A stretch of 64,000 nucleotides of DNA from Phocoena phocoena (taxonomy: Eukaryota > Chordata > Mammalia > Artiodactyla > Phocoenidae): the NCBI RefSeq assembly GCF_963924675.1, contig NC_089238.1, positions 45,960,879 through 46,024,878 of the forward strand, written 5' to 3'. The notes under the pieces were generated by a model that made no database searches, had not been told where the DNA came from, and saw only the letters and a program-made list of their open reading frames with translations. The position numbers and the translations under genes were made by a program. Of this stretch, positions 1-12,708 are shown in pieces; position 1 is the stretch's first letter, and the number at the start of each line of letters is the position of its first letter.

Positions 1-436
1 AGGAGACTGAACCACACCTACCTGCTGCTGTTGGAGGGTCTCCTGCAGAGTCAGGGGGTGGCTGTGGCTCACTGTGAGGACAAGGACACTGGCAGCAGAA
101 GTTCTGGGAAGTACTCCTTGGCGTGAGCCCTCCCAGAGTCCACCATTAGCCCCACCAAAGAGCCCAGGTAGGCTCCAGTGTTGGCTCGCTTCAGGCCAAA
201 CAACCAACAGGGAGGGAACCCAGCCCCACCAATCAGCAGACAAGCATATAAAGTTTTACTGAGCTCTGCCCACCAGAGCAACACCCAGCTCTACCCACCA
301 CCAGTCCCTCCCACCAGGAAACTTGCACAAGCCTCTTAGATCGCCACATCCACCAGAGGGCGGACAGCAGAAGCAAGAAGAACTATACAATCCTGCACCC
401 TGTGGAACAAAAACCACATTCACAGAAAGATAGACA

Positions 437-1360
437 AGAGGAAAACGCAGAGGGCTATGTACCAGATGAAGGAACAAGACAAAACCCCAGGAAAATGACT
501 AAATGAAGTGGAGATAGGCAACCTTCCAGAAAAAGATTTCAGAATAATGATAGTGAAGATGATCCAGGACCCTGGAAAAAGAACGGAGGCAAAGATTGAG
601 AAGATGCAAGAAAAATTTAACAAAGATCTAGGAGAATTAAAGAAAAAACAGAGATGAACAACACAATAACTGAAATGAAAAATACATTAAAAGGAATCAA
701 TAGCAGAATAACTGAGGCAGAAGAACAGATAAGTGACCTGGAAGACAGAAGAGTGGAATTCACTGCTGCAGAACAAAATAAAGAAAAAAGAATGAAAATA
801 AATGAAGACAGCCTAAGAGACCTCTGGGACAACATTAAACACAAAAACACTTGCATTATAGGGGTCCCAGAAGGAGAAGAGAGAAAGAAAGGGCCCAAGA
901 AAATATTTCAAGAGATTATAGTCGAAAACTTCCCTACCATGGAAAACTAAATAGCCACCCATGTCCAGGAAGTGCAGAGAGTCCCAGGCAGGATAAACCC
1001 AAGGAGAAACACATCGAGACATATAGTAATCAAACTGGCAAAAATTAAAGACAAAGAAAAATTATTGAAAGCAGCAAGGGAAAAACAACAAATAACATAC
1101 AAGGGAACTCCCATAAGGTTAACAGCTGATTTCTCAGCAGAAAATCTACAAGCCAAAAGGGAGTGGCATGACATATTTCAAGTGATGAAAGGCAAGAACC
1201 TACAACAAAGATTACTCTACACAGCAAGGATCTCATTCAGATTCGACAGAGAAATCAAAAGCTTTGCAGACAAGCAAAAGCTAAGAGAATTCAGCACCAC
1301 CAAACCAGCTCAACAACAAATGCTACCAGAACTTCTCCAAGTGGGAAACACAACAGAAGA
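437..1360 (+). pseudogene. L1 A ORF1 remnant (RNA-binding chaperone)
   Basis: Intact L1 ORF1 encodes a trimeric coiled-coil RNA-binding protein that coats L1 RNA. Here the position that is ATG in copies B and D reads AGG (aagAGGaaa against aagATGaaa), so the start is lost. Coiled-coil-like sequence follows (EAEEQISDLEDRR near 700-760), then the C-terminal domain (KGTPIRLTADFSAENLQAKR near 1,100-1,160). These parts lie in different frames, so at least two frameshifts are present. It cannot make the full protein. Confidence 0.85.
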
Positions 1361-1651
1361 TAAGGACCTACAAGAACAAACCCAAAATAATTAAGTAATT
1401 GGTAGTAGGAACATACATATTGAAAATTCCCTTAAACATCAATGGATTAAATGCTCCAACAAAAGACACAGGCTCACTGAATGCATATGAAAACAAAACC
1501 CATATATAAGCTGTCTACAAGAGACCCACTTCAGACCTAGGGACACATACAGACTGAAAGTGAGGGGATGGAAAAAGATACTCCATGCAAATGGAAATCA
1601 AAAGAAAGCTGGAATAGCATTACTAACATCAGATAATATAAACTTTAAAAT

Positions 1652-1700
1652 AAAGAATGTTACAAAAAAAAAATAAAAAAAAAAAAAGAATGTTACAAAA
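1652..1700. repeat. A-rich micro-insertion with 16-bp flanking repeat in L1 A
   Basis: The sequence aaagaatgttacaaaa occurs at 1,652-1,667 and again at 1,685-1,700, separated by about 17 bases of almost pure A with one T. The other L1 copies have this sequence once. It looks like a target-site duplication around a retrotransposon tail with no body. Replication slippage in an A-rich stretch is the alternative. Confidence 0.7.
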
Positions 1701-3010
1701 GACAAGGAAGGACACTACATAATAATCAAGGGATCAAGCCAGAAGATGATATAACAATTATAAATGTATATACATCCAACATAGGAGCACCTCAATACAT
1801 AAGGCAACTGCTAACACCTATAAAAGAGGAAATCGACAGTAACACAATAATAGTGGGGCACATTAACACCTCACTTACACCAATGGACAAATCATCCAAA
1901 CAGAAAATTAATAAGGAAACACAAGCTTTAAATGACACAATAGACCAGATATTTAATTGATATTTATAGGACATTCCATCCAAAAACAGCAGATTACACT
2001 TTCTTCTCAAGTGCGCACGGCACATTCTCCAGGATAGATCACATCTCGGGCTACAAATCAAGACTCACTAAACTTAAGAAAATTAAAATCATATCAAGCA
2101 TCTTTTCTGACCACAACGCTATTAGACTAGAAATCAATTTCAGGGAAAAAACGTAAAAAAACACAAATACATGGAGGTTAAACAATACGTTAGTAACTAA
2201 CCAAGAGCTCACTGAAGAAATCAAAGAGGAAATCCAAACATATCTAGAGACAAATGACAATGAAAACATGATGATACAAAACCTATGGGATGCAGCAAAA
2301 GCAGTTCTAAGAGGGAAGTTTATAGCAATACAATCCTACCTCAAGAAACAACAAACATCTCAAACAAACTAACCTTACACCTAAAGGAACTAGAGAAAGA
2401 AGAACAAACAAAACTCAAAGTTAGCAGAAGGAAAGAAATCATAAAGATCAGAGCAGAAATAAATGAAATAGAAACGAGAAAACAATAGCAAAGATCAATA
2501 AAACTAAAAACTGGTTCTTTGAGAAGATAAACAAAATTGATAAACCATTAGCCAGACTCATCAAGAAAGAGAGGGAGAGGACTCAAATCAATAAAACTAG
2601 AAATGAAAAATGAGAAATTACAACAAACACCGCAGAAATACAAAGCATCCTAAGAGACTACTACAAGCAACTCTATGCCAATAAAATGGACAACCTGGAA
2701 GGAATGGACAAATTCTTAGAAAGGTATAACCTTCCAAGACTGAACCAGGAAGAAATAGAAAATATGAACAAAGGAATCCCAAGTAATGAAATTGAAACTG
2801 TGATTAAAAATCTTCCAACAAACAAAAGTCCAGGACCAGATGGCTTCACAGGTGAATTCTATCAAACATTTAGAGAACAGCTAACACCCATCCTTCTCAG
2901 ACTCTACCAAGAAATTGCAGAGGAAGGAACACTCCCAAACTCATTCTATGAGGCCACCATCACCCTGATACCAAAACCAGATAAAGATACCACAAAAAAA
3001 GAAAATTATA

Positions 3011-3224
3011 GGGCTTCCCTGGTGGCACAGTGGTTGAGAGTCTGCCTGCCAATGCAGGGGACACGGGTTCGTGCCCTGGTCCAGGAGGATCCCACATGCC
3101 ACAGAGCGGCTGAGCCTGTGAGCCATGGCCGTTGGGCCTGCGCGTCCAGACCCTGTGCTCCGCAACAGGAGAGGCCACAACAGTGAGAGGCCCACTTACC
3201 GCAAAAAAAAAAAAAAAAAAAAAG
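3011..3224 (+). mobile_element. Cetacean tRNA-derived SINE inside L1 A ORF2
   Basis: Full-length short-type SINE: head gggcttccctggtggc, tRNA-derived B-box region acgggttcgtgcc, body ending cccacttaccgc, then A21. It splits the L1 frame in the KKENYR segment. A-rich sequence resembling aaagaaaattata on both sides is the likely imperfect target-site duplication. Confidence 0.92.
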
Positions 3225-4411
3225 AAAAAATTACAGACCATTAACACTGATGAATATAGATGTAAAAATCCTCAACAAAATACTAGCAAACAGAATCCAA
3301 CAACACATGAAAAGGATCATACACCATGATCAAGTGGGATTTATTCCAGGGATGCAAGGATTCTTCAATATACACAAATCAATCAATGTGATATACCACA
3401 TTAACAAATTGAAGAATAAAAACCATATGATCATCTCAATAGATGTAGAAAAAGCTTCTGAGAAAATTCAACACCCATTTATGATAAAAAATCTCCAGAA
3501 AGTGGGCAGAGAGGGAAACTACCTCATCATAATAAAGGTCATATATGACAAACCCACAGGAAACATCATTTTCAATGGTGAAAAGATGAAAGCATTTCCT
3601 CTAAGATCAGGAACAAGACAAGGATGTCCACTCTCACCACTATTATTCAACATAGCTTTGGAAGACCTAGCCACCGCAATCAGAGAAGAAAAAGGAATAC
3701 CAATTGGAAAAGAAGAAGTAAAACTATAACTGTTTGCAGATGACAGGATACTACACATAGAGAATCCTAAAGATGCCATCAGAAAATTACTAGAGCTAAT
3801 CAATGAATTTGGTTAAGTTGCAGGATACAAAATTAATGCACAGAAATCTCTTGCATCCCTATACACTAATGATAAAAAATCTGAAAGAGAAATTAAGGAA
3901 ACACCCCCATTTACTACTGCAACAAAAAGAATAAAATACCTAGGAATAAACCTACATAAGGAGACAAAAGACCTGTACGCAGAAAACTATAAGACACTGA
4001 TGAAAGAAATTTAAGATGATACCAAGAGATAGAGTTACCATGTTCTTGGATTGGAAGAATCAATATTGTGAAAATGACTATATTACCCAAAGAAATCTAC
4101 AGATTCAATGCAATCCCTATCAAATTACCAATGGCATCTTTTACAGAACTAGAACAAAAAAATCTTAAAATTTGTATTGAGACACAAAAGACCTGAACAG
4201 CCAAAGCGATCTTGAGGGGTAAAAACAGAGCTGGAGGAATCAGACTCCCTGACTTCAGACTATACTATAAAGCTACTGTAATCAAGACAATATGGTACTG
4301 GCACAAAAACAGAAATATAGATCAATGGAACAGGATAGGAAGCCCAGATATAAACCCGCACACCTGTGGTCAACTAATCTATGACAAAGGAGGCAAGGAT
4401 ATACAATGGAG

Positions 4412-4553
4412 AAAAGACAGTCTCTTCAATAAGAGGTGCTGGGAAAAGAGGACAGCTATATGTAAAAGACTGAAATTAAAACAAAAGACAGTCTCTTCAA
4501 TAAGTGGTGCTGGGAAAAGAGGACAGCTATATGTAAAAGACTGAAATTAAAAC
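4412..4553 (+). repeat. 71-bp tandem duplication in L1 A ORF2
   Basis: Two adjacent 71-bp units (4,412-4,482 and 4,483-4,553) begin aaaagacagtctcttcaata and differ at about one position (aagAggtgct against aagTggtgct). Copies B, C and D carry the unit once, so this is a private duplication. It adds 71 bases, which is not a multiple of three, so it shifts the frame. Confidence 0.9.
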
Positions 4554-5275
4554 ACCCCCTAACACCATACACAAAACTAAACTCAAAATGTATTAGAGAC
4601 CTAAGTGTAAGACCAGCCACTATAAAACTCTTAGAGGAAAACATAGGAAAAACACTCTTTTACATAAAAAACAGCAAGATCTTTTTTGATCCACCTCCTA
4701 GGGTAATGGAAATAAAAACAAATGTAAACAAACGGGATCTAATGAAACTAAAAAGCTTTTGCAAAGCAAAGGAAACTACAAACAATATGAAAAGACAACC
4801 TTCAGAATGGGAGAAAATATTTGCAAATGAATCAACGGACAAAGGATTAATCTCCAAAATATATAAACAGCTCATGCAGCTCAGTATTAAAAAAAACAAA
4901 CAACCCAATACAAAAATGGGCCAAAGACCTAAATAGACATTTCTCCAAAGAAGACATACAGATGGCCAAGAAGCACATGAAAAGCAGCTCAACATCACTA
5001 ATTATTAGAGAAATGCAAATCAAAACTACAATGAGGTCTCACCTCACACCAGTCAGAATGGACATCATCAGGAAATCTACAAACAACAAATATTGGAGAG
5101 GGTGTGGAGAAAAGGGAACCCTCCTGCACTGTTGGTGGGAGTGTAAATTGATACAGCCACTATGGAGAACAGTATGGAGGTTCCTTAAAAAACTAAAAAT
5201 AGAATTACTGTATGACCCAGCAATGCCACTACTGGGCATATAGCCAGAGAATACCATAACTCAAAAAGACACATG

Positions 5276-5467
5276 GGGCTTCCCTGGTGGCACAGTGGTT
5301 GAGAGTCCGCCTGCCGATGCAGGGGACACGGGTTCGTGCCCCGGTTTGGGAGGATCCCACATGCCGCGGAGCGGCTGGGCCCGTGAGCCATGGCCGCTGA
5401 GCCTGCGCGTCCGGAGCCTGTCCTCCGCAACGGGAGAGGCCACAACAGTGAGAGGCCCGCGTAACGC

Positions 5468-5500
<33 letters not shown>
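5276..5500 (+). mobile_element. Cetacean SINE near the 3' end of L1 A
   Basis: Full-length short-type SINE with a ~30-base A tail. Target-site duplication aaaaagacacatg at 5,263-5,275 and ending at 5,510. The body ends cgtaacgcatt instead of cgtaccgc, a private change. It interrupts the last part of ORF2. Confidence 0.94.
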
Positions 5501-5504
<4 letters not shown>

Positions 5505-5978
5505 CACATGCATCCCAGTGTTCATTGCAGCACTATTTACAATAGCCAGGTCATAGAAGCAACCTAAATGCCCATCGACAGACAAATGGATAAAGATGTG
5601 GTACATATATACAATGGAATATTACTCAGCCATAAAAAGGAATGAAACTGAGTCACTGAGACATGGATGGATCTACAGACTGTCATACAGAGTGAAGTAA
5701 GTCAAAAACAGAAAAACAAATATCGTATATTAATGCATTTTTGTGGAAACTAGGAAAATGGTACAGATGAACCAGTTTGCAGGGCAGAAGTTGAGACACA
5801 GATGTAGAGAACAAACGTATGGACACCAAGGAAAGCCGCGGGGGGGGTCTGGATGGTGGTGTGCTGAACTGGGCAATTGGGATTGACATGTATACACTGA
5901 TGTGTATAAAATTGATGACTAATAAAAACCTGCTGTATTAAAAAAATAAAATAAAATCTTTTAAAAACAAAAAAAAAA

Positions 5979-6489
5979 CTAATACTAAACTTTCTTTGGG
6001 TTACTTGTATGGAAATATGTTAATATAAATGTTTCAGACATTACAAGAAATTCCTAAAAATCTTATATATTCTGGTATAATGTTATAAGTCATAATTCTA
6101 GTTATTACTTTAAAATGTATATCTCAGAAATAACTAAATTTCCTTGTCAACTGCATTATTATGAGCTTTCATCAAATCTTTAACTGTGGTCACTTTTAAG
6201 TCTTTTGTCATTTATAGACAGTTCTGGGTGTACTCTGATGCTTTTGCAAAAATGTTCCTATAAAAGGGTTTCACCTTCAAGGAATTCATGGAAAAGACTC
6301 TGACAAGTACAGGTTTCTGGTAACTGACTATACTGCTGAACTGAATGAATAAGCGTTTTCAGAATTGTAATGGAAAAGTGATGAATTCATAAAAGTGCTG
6401 ACAAAAGATCAAGGTAAAAAAAATTAATTACATGGGACTGAGTGAACAGATGAGGATGATTATAATTTTTGTGACTTTCTGTTTGAATA
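5979..6489. other. AT-rich single-copy-like spacer
   Basis: AT-rich sequence between L1 A and the next SINE. I see no convincing coding frame, RNA gene or recognisable repeat family. Confidence 0.5.
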
Positions 6490-6504
6490 AAAAAAGAAAA
6501 ATGA

Positions 6505-6706
6505 GGGCTTCCCTGGTGGTGCAGTGGTTGAGAGTCTGCCTGCCTATGCAGGGGACACAGGTTCGCACCCCAGTCCGGGAAGATCCCACATGCCGTGGAG
6601 CGCCTGGGCCCATGAGCCATGGCCGCTGAGCCTGCACGTCCGGAGCCTGTGCTCTGCAACAGGAGAGGCCACAACAGTAAGAGGCCCGCGTACCGCCAAA
6701 AAAAAA
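6505..6706 (+). mobile_element. Cetacean SINE
   Basis: Short-type SINE with head gggcttccctggtggtgcag and a nine-base A tail. Target-site duplication aaaaaagaaaaatga at 6,490-6,504 and 6,700-6,714. It inserted into AT-rich spacer sequence. Confidence 0.93.
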
Positions 6707-6892
6707 GAAAAATGAAATGAAAAACAGATGTGGACAATGCTTTTTGCACAGGGATATTCTTTACTTTCTATTTATAATGTAAAAAACTAATATAAGTTCA
6801 ACAAAAAATTGTATTGGAATGGTACAATATGATTCTGAAAAATTCTGATTTTGAAGAACTTTAATTATATGTAAATGTTCACAATAAAAAAA

Positions 6893-7171
6893 AAGATCCA
6901 ACATGCAGCAGAGCAACTAAGCCCGTGCACCACAACTCCTGAGCCCACGCACCCTCAACTACTGAAGTCCCCACACCTAGAGCTCTGCAACAAGAGAAGC
7001 CAGAAGCCACAGTGAGAAGCCTGTGCACCACAACGAAGAGTAGCCCCTGCTTGCCGCACTAGAGAAAGCCCATGCACAGCAACGAAGACCCAATGCAGCC
7101 AAAAAACATTAAAAAAAATTTTTTTTAATTTAATTTAAAAATAAAATGCAAAAAAGTTAAAAAAAAAAAAA
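6893..7171 (+). mobile_element. 5'-truncated CHR-1-type SINE with A-rich tail
   Basis: Starts inside the element at gatccaacatgcagcagagc and runs through the long-type body (caacaagagaagcc, cacaacgaagagtagcccc, agcaacgaagacccaatgcag), then an A/T-rich tail to about 7,171. The tRNA-like head is missing. It abuts the following L1 fragment directly. Confidence 0.85.
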
Positions 7172-7638
7172 GACACATGAACCCCAATGTTCATTGCAGC
7201 ACTATTTACAATAGCCAGGACATGAAGCAACCTAAATGTCCATCGACAGATGAATGGATAAAGAAGATGTGGTAAATATATACAATGGAATATTACTCAG
7301 CCATAAAAAGGAACGAAATTGGGTCACGTGTAGACATGTGGATGGATCTAGAGACTGTCATACAGAGTGAAGTAAGTCAGAAAAAGAGAAACAAATATCG
7401 TATATTAACGCATATAAGTGGAACCTAGGAAAATGGTACAGATGAACTGGTTTGCAGGGCAGAAATTGAGACAAAGACATAGAGAACAAACGTATGGACA
7501 CCAACGGGAAAGTGGCAGGGGGCAGGTGGTGGTGCTGTGATGAATTGGGAGATTGGGATTGACATATATACACTAATATGTATAAAATGAATAACTAATG
7601 AGAACCTGCTGTATAAAAAAATAAAATTCAAAAAAAAT
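7172..7638 (+). mobile_element. 5'-truncated L1 3' end
   Basis: Begins agacacatgaaccccaatgt and continues collinearly with the last ~470 bases of L1 A and B: end of ORF2 (ATTTACAATAGCC region), the G-rich 3' UTR (7,500-7,540) and the tail ataaaattcaaaaaaaa. The breakpoint is the same A-rich L1 position at which a SINE entered L1 A (5,263-5,275). Confidence 0.9.
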
Positions 7639-9231
7639 ACTACATATCAATTACCTGTCACTTAGTGGATAGTGAATAATAAAAACCACCACCACAACCA
7701 ACAGCAAAAACAAAACACCTGCTTTTACAAGTAAAACAGATGACAGAGGCAACATGCTATAAAAACCAACGCCACCTATCTTAAAATATACCCATGTAAG
7801 TAAAGTTCATTAGATTGGGGTTAAATGTCAAATTTTAAAGTACAAAATTTTAAATCTATCAAGTAAATAATCATTCTATAGTGAGATATTTAAGAAAATT
7901 GTGGTTTTCAGGGTATTGGACTCAGTTCACAAGTCAGAAAAGTATGGTATAAAGTCAGAAGTTAGGTAATATTAGAAATGTTACAAAGAATGAAATAAAG
8001 CTAAAATTACAGCATTAGTACATTAGAAAATCTGTAAAAGACCCACTGTGCATAGAAGAAACCATCAACTTTGGAAGACTTTCTAATATGACATGGTTTA
8101 TATAAACTCCTAATCAAAAATATAATAAAAGAAAAAGAGACAGTAGAAAAACACATCCAACATATCACCATTTAAAAGAACCAGTTCCCAGGTGATTAGA
8201 AAAGATCTCTGAACCGGGTGGAAGGGTATAATTCCTAAATACAAAGCGAAATTAAAACCACAAAGTTTAAACATAGCAGCATGGAAAAAATCAATACCTC
8301 ACAAAATAAAAAGGAATAATTTAGGTTTCATCTTTCTCTTTACAATAATTCTGTTTTTTAGATCATATACAGTGCCTTAAGATGCTACCATGTCTTTAAG
8401 CTCCATTTTGTCGGGAAATACCTGTTTGTCTGCTACTTCTAAAGGTAAATAGGAGGTTTTACATTTAAGTTACAATGTGGAATACTTCAGAGTAACCTCA
8501 TGCCAAGGCGACACATTTCTGAGGGATGCAAAGATATACAATAAACAGCTTTTAAAGGCATATTTTTAAACTTGCAGCAGGAAAGCTTTTCTGTGTCAAG
8601 ACAATTATTCTTTTAATAGCACTGATCAAAGTGTTATTCTTCAATGACTGTACAATACCTTTTAAAGGAATACAACAAGGCACTAGCGTTACACACCTCT
8701 GCAGAGCAGACATCTTATTGGAAAAAAGGGAACAGTGGCCAAGATATAGTCAGTAGCTTTCATGCTTCTAATAAGAAACCTTTTCCTCCCTAGCTACTTC
8801 ATTCTGAACTCCACAACTGACATTATCCAAAGATTAAGTGTAAGATCTCTTTACTTCCGTAATTTAGAAGCATTTTCACAGAGGCCTAAACTGCAAGATC
8901 TCAACTGTATCTCTGTAGATATTACAGTATGGCCTTGGAAACATCCTCTCAGACAGGGCCAGTGAGAAATTATTCATGAAGATTAGAAAAGAATGATGGT
9001 TTTATTCACTTTGCTACTCTCTGGGGAAAGAAGTGTATTTTAAGAAAGTTTTCAGATAATCACTGTTCATATTTATTGACAAAGCCAAATACTAAAAGAA
9101 CATTAAAATTACATATTACTCTACCATAAAATAACTCTGTCAACTAACACTGATTAGGTAATCTTTCATAAAAGGGAACTATTTAAAAATCATCTTAAAA
9201 CAAGTCCTTTTTGTTGGGGTATTCATGCTTT
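7639..9231. other. Unassigned AT-rich spacer
   Basis: About 1.6 kb without a recognisable recent repeat. A 67-codon frame at 8,762-8,965 has no domain features and AT-rich codon use, so I treat it as chance. No RNA gene seen. Confidence 0.5.
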
Positions 9232-9246
9232 AAGAAAGATAAAATA

Positions 9247-10160
9247 GAGAGATTGGTTCAAGATGGCAGAGTAGAAGGACGTGCTCTCACTCCCGCTTGT
9301 GAGAGCGCCAGAATCACAACTAACTGCTGGAGAATCATCGATAGGAAGACACTGGAACTCACCAAAAAAGATACCCCACATCCAAAGACAAAGGAGAAGC
9401 CACAATGAAACGGTAGGAGGGGCGCTATCACAATAAAATCAAATCCCATAACTGCTTGGTGGGTGACTCACAAACTGGAGAACACTTATACCACAGAAGT
9501 CCACCCGCTGGAGTGAAGGTTCTAAGCCACACGTCAGGCTTCCCAACCTGGGGGTCCGGCAACGGGAGGAGGAATTCCTAGAGAATCAGACTTTGAAGCC
9601 TAGGGGAATTTGATAGCAGAACTTCGACAGGCCTGGGGGAAACGGAAACTACACTCTTGGAGGACACACACAAAGTGGTGTGGGCATTGGGACCCAGGGG
9701 AAGGAGCAGTGACTCCATAGGAGACTGAACCACACCTACCTGCTGCTGTTGGAGGGTCTCCTGCAGAGTCAGGGGGTGGCTTTGGCTCACCGAGAGGACA
9801 AGGACACGGACACTGGCAGCAGAAGTTCTGGGAAGTACTCCTTGGCGTGAGCCCTCCCAAAGTACGCCATTAGCCCCACCAAAGAGCCCAGGTAGGCTCC
9901 AGTGTTGAGTCGCCTCAGGCCAAACAATCAACAGGAAGGGAACCCAGCCCCACCCATCAGCAGACAAGTGGATAAAGTTTTACTGATCTCTTCCCACCAG
10001 AGCAACACCCAGCTCTACCCACCACCAGTCCCTCCCACCAGGAAACTTGCACAAGCCTCCTAGAAAGCCTCATCCACCAGACGGCAGACAACAGAAGCAA
10101 GAAGAACTACAACCCTGCAGCCTGTGGAACAAAAACCACATTCACAGAAAGACAGACAAG
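9247..10160 (+). promoter_or_regulatory. L1 B 5' UTR (internal promoter region)
   Basis: About 0.9 kb before ORF1. It begins with the agatggcagagtagaagg segment, which resembles the YY1-type ATGGC start site of many mammalian L1 5' UTRs. It contains no tandem monomers. L1 A and L1 D share the same type, which differs from L1 C. Promoter activity is inferred from position only. Confidence 0.55.
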
Positions 10161-11057
10161 ATGAAAAGGCAGAGGGCTATGTACCAGATGAAGGAACAAG
10201 ATAAAACCCCAGAAAAACAACTAAATGAAGTGGAGACAGGCAACCTTCCAGAAAAAGGATTCAGAATAATGATAGTGAAGATGATCCAGGACCTCGGAAA
10301 AAGAATGGAGGCAAAGATCAAGAAGATGCAAGAAATGTTTAATGAACACCTAGGAGAATTAACAAACAGAGATGAACAATACAATAACTGAAATGAAAAC
10401 TACACTAGAAGGAGTCAATAGCAGAATAACTGAGGCAGAAAAACAGATAAGTGACCTGGAAGACAGGATGGTGGAATTCACTGCCGTGCAACAGAACAAA
10501 GGAAAAAGAATGAAAAGAAATGAAGACAGCCTAAGAGACTTCTGGGACAACATTAAACGCAACAACATTCGCATTACAGCAGTCCCAGAAGGAGAAGAGA
10601 GAGAGAAAGGACCCGAGAAAATATCTGAAGAGATTATACTCAAAAATTTCCCTAACATGGAAAGGAAATAGCCACTCAAGTCCAGGAAGTGCAGAGAGTC
10701 CCAGGCAGGATAAACCCAAGGAGAAACACACCTAGACACATAATAATCAAACTGGCAAAAATTAACGACAAAGAAAAATTATTGAAAGTAGCAAGGGAAA
10801 AATGACAAATAACATAGAAGGGAACTCCCATAAGGTTAACAGCTGATTTCTCAGCAGAAACTCTACAAGCCAGAAGGGAGTAGCATGACATATTTAAAGT
10901 GATGAAAGGGAAGAACCTACAACCAAGATTCCTCTACCCAGCAAGGATCTCATTCGGATTCGACAAAGAAGTCAAAAGCTTTTACAGACAAGCAAAAGCT
11001 AAGAGAATTCAGCACTACCACACCAACTCTACAACAAATGCTAAAGGAACTTGCCTA
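10161..11057 (+). pseudogene. L1 B ORF1 remnant
   Basis: The start ATG is present (MKRQRAMYQMKEQ). The first frame runs 76 codons to 10,391 and then stops. Coiled-coil-like sequence (EAEKQISDLEDRM) continues in another frame at about 10,372-10,671, and the C-terminal RNA-binding part follows near 10,830-11,057. An in-frame stop in the C-terminal region (aaaTGAcaa near 10,801) is a further lesion. Confidence 0.88.
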
Positions 11058-12499
11058 AGTGGGAAGCACAAGAGAAGAAAAGGACCTACAAAAACAAACC
11101 CATTACAATAAAGAAAAGGGTAACAGGAACATACATATTGATAATTACCTTAAACGTGAATGGATTAAAGGCTCCAACAAAAAGACATAGACTCCCTAAA
11201 TGCATACAAAAACAAGACCCATATATATGCTGTCTACAAGAGACCCACTTCAGACCTAGGGACACATACAGACTGAAAGTGAGGGGATGGAAAAAGATAT
11301 TCCATGCAAATGGAAATCGAAAGAAAGCTGGAGTAGCAATACTCGTATCAGATAAAATGGATTTAAAATAAAGAATGTTACAAGAGACAGGGGAGAACAC
11401 TACATAATGATCAAGGGATCAAACCAAGAAGAAGATGTAACAATTATATATAAATATACATGCACCGAACACAGGAGCACCTCAATACATAAGACAACTA
11501 CTAACAACTATAAAAGAAGAAATTGACATTAACACAATAATAGTGGGGGCATTTTAACACCTCACTTACACAAATGGACAGATCATCCAAACAGAAATTA
11601 ATAAGAAAACACAAGTTTTAAATGACACAATAGACCAGATAGATTTAATTGGTATTTATAGGACATTCCATCCAAAAACAGCAGATTACACTTCCTTCTC
11701 AAGTGTGCACGGAACATTCTCCAGGATAGGTCACACCTTGGGTCACAAATCAAGCCTCAGTAAATTTAAGAAAACTGAAATTATATCAAGCATTTTTTCT
11801 GACCACAACACTAAGAGATTAGAAATCAATTACAGGGAAAAAACTGTAAAAAACACAACCACATGGAGGCTAAACAATACACTACTAAATAACCAAGAGA
11901 TCACTGCAGAAATCAAAGAGGAAATCAAAAAATACCTAGAAACATATGAGAATGAAAACACGACAACCCAAAACCTATGGGATGCAACAAAAGCAGTTCT
12001 AAGAAGGAAGTTTAAAGCAATACAATCCTACCTCAAGAAACAAGAAACATCTCAAATAAACAAACATTACACCTAAAGCTATTAGAGAAAGAAGAACAAA
12101 AAAAAACCCCAAAGTTAGCAGAAGGAAAGAAATCATAAAGATCAGATCAGAAATAAATGAAAAAGAAATGAAGGAAACAAGAGCTAAGATCAATAAAACT
12201 AAAAGCTGGTTCTTTAAGAAGATAAAACTGTTAAACCATTAGCCAGACTCATCAAGAAAAAAAAGACTCAAATCAACAGTATTAAAAATGAAAAAGGATA
12301 ACAACGGACACAGCAGAAACAAAGAATTGTAAGAGATTACTACAAGCAACTATATGCCAATAAAATGGACAACCTGGAAGAAATGGACAAATTCTTAGAA
12401 AAGCACAACCTCCTGAGACTGAACCAGGAAGAAATAGAAAATATAAACAGACCAATCACAAGCACTGATATTGAAACTGTGATTAAAAATCTTTCAACA

Positions 12500-12708
12500 G
12501 GGGCTTCCCTGGTGGCGCAGTGGTTGAGAGTCCACCTGCCGATGCAGGGGACACGGGTTTGTGAGCCGGTCCGGGAAGATTCCACATGCCGCAGAGCGAC
12601 TAGGCACGTGAGCCATGGCCACTGAGCCTGCGCGTCCGGAGCCTGTGTTCCGCAACAGGAGGGGCCACAACAGTGAGAGGCCCACATACCGCAAAACAAA
12701 ACAAAACA
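12500..12708 (+). mobile_element. Cetacean SINE inside L1 B
   Basis: Short-type SINE whose tail is an aaaac-type repeat rather than pure A. Target-site duplication aaaaatctttcaaca at 12,485-12,499 and 12,709-12,723. It lies in ORF2 just before the NKSPGPDG segment, so it is younger than L1 B. Confidence 0.95.

Larger units (their letters stand above)
1399..5745 (+). pseudogene. L1 A ORF2 remnant (endonuclease/reverse transcriptase)
   Basis: The endonuclease part (about 1,400-2,100) is heavily broken. Reverse-transcriptase blocks are clear: [15 protein letters not shown] near 2,820-2,860, [10 protein letters not shown] near 3,430-3,460, and [14 protein letters not shown] near 3,610-3,650. The FADD catalytic motif survives at about 3,734-3,745 but follows an in-frame stop (KL*LFADD). 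SINEs interrupt the frame at 3,011 and 5,276. The C-terminal segment ([18 protein letters not shown]) lies near 5,110-5,160. It is not functional. Confidence 0.88.
1..5978 (+). mobile_element. L1 element A, near full length, cut by the window edge
   Basis: The window opens inside the 5' UTR: base 1 matches about 9,720 of L1 B, so some 470 bases of the 5' end lie outside. The order is 5' UTR (1-435), ORF1 remnant, ORF2 remnant, G-rich 3' UTR and A-rich tail (about 5,940-5,978). Two SINEs are nested in it (3,011 and 5,276), together with a 71-bp tandem duplication (4,412-4,553) and a small poly-A insertion (1,668-1,684). Both reading frames are broken. The left target-site copy is out of view, so the insertion site cannot be confirmed. 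Confidence 0.93.
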
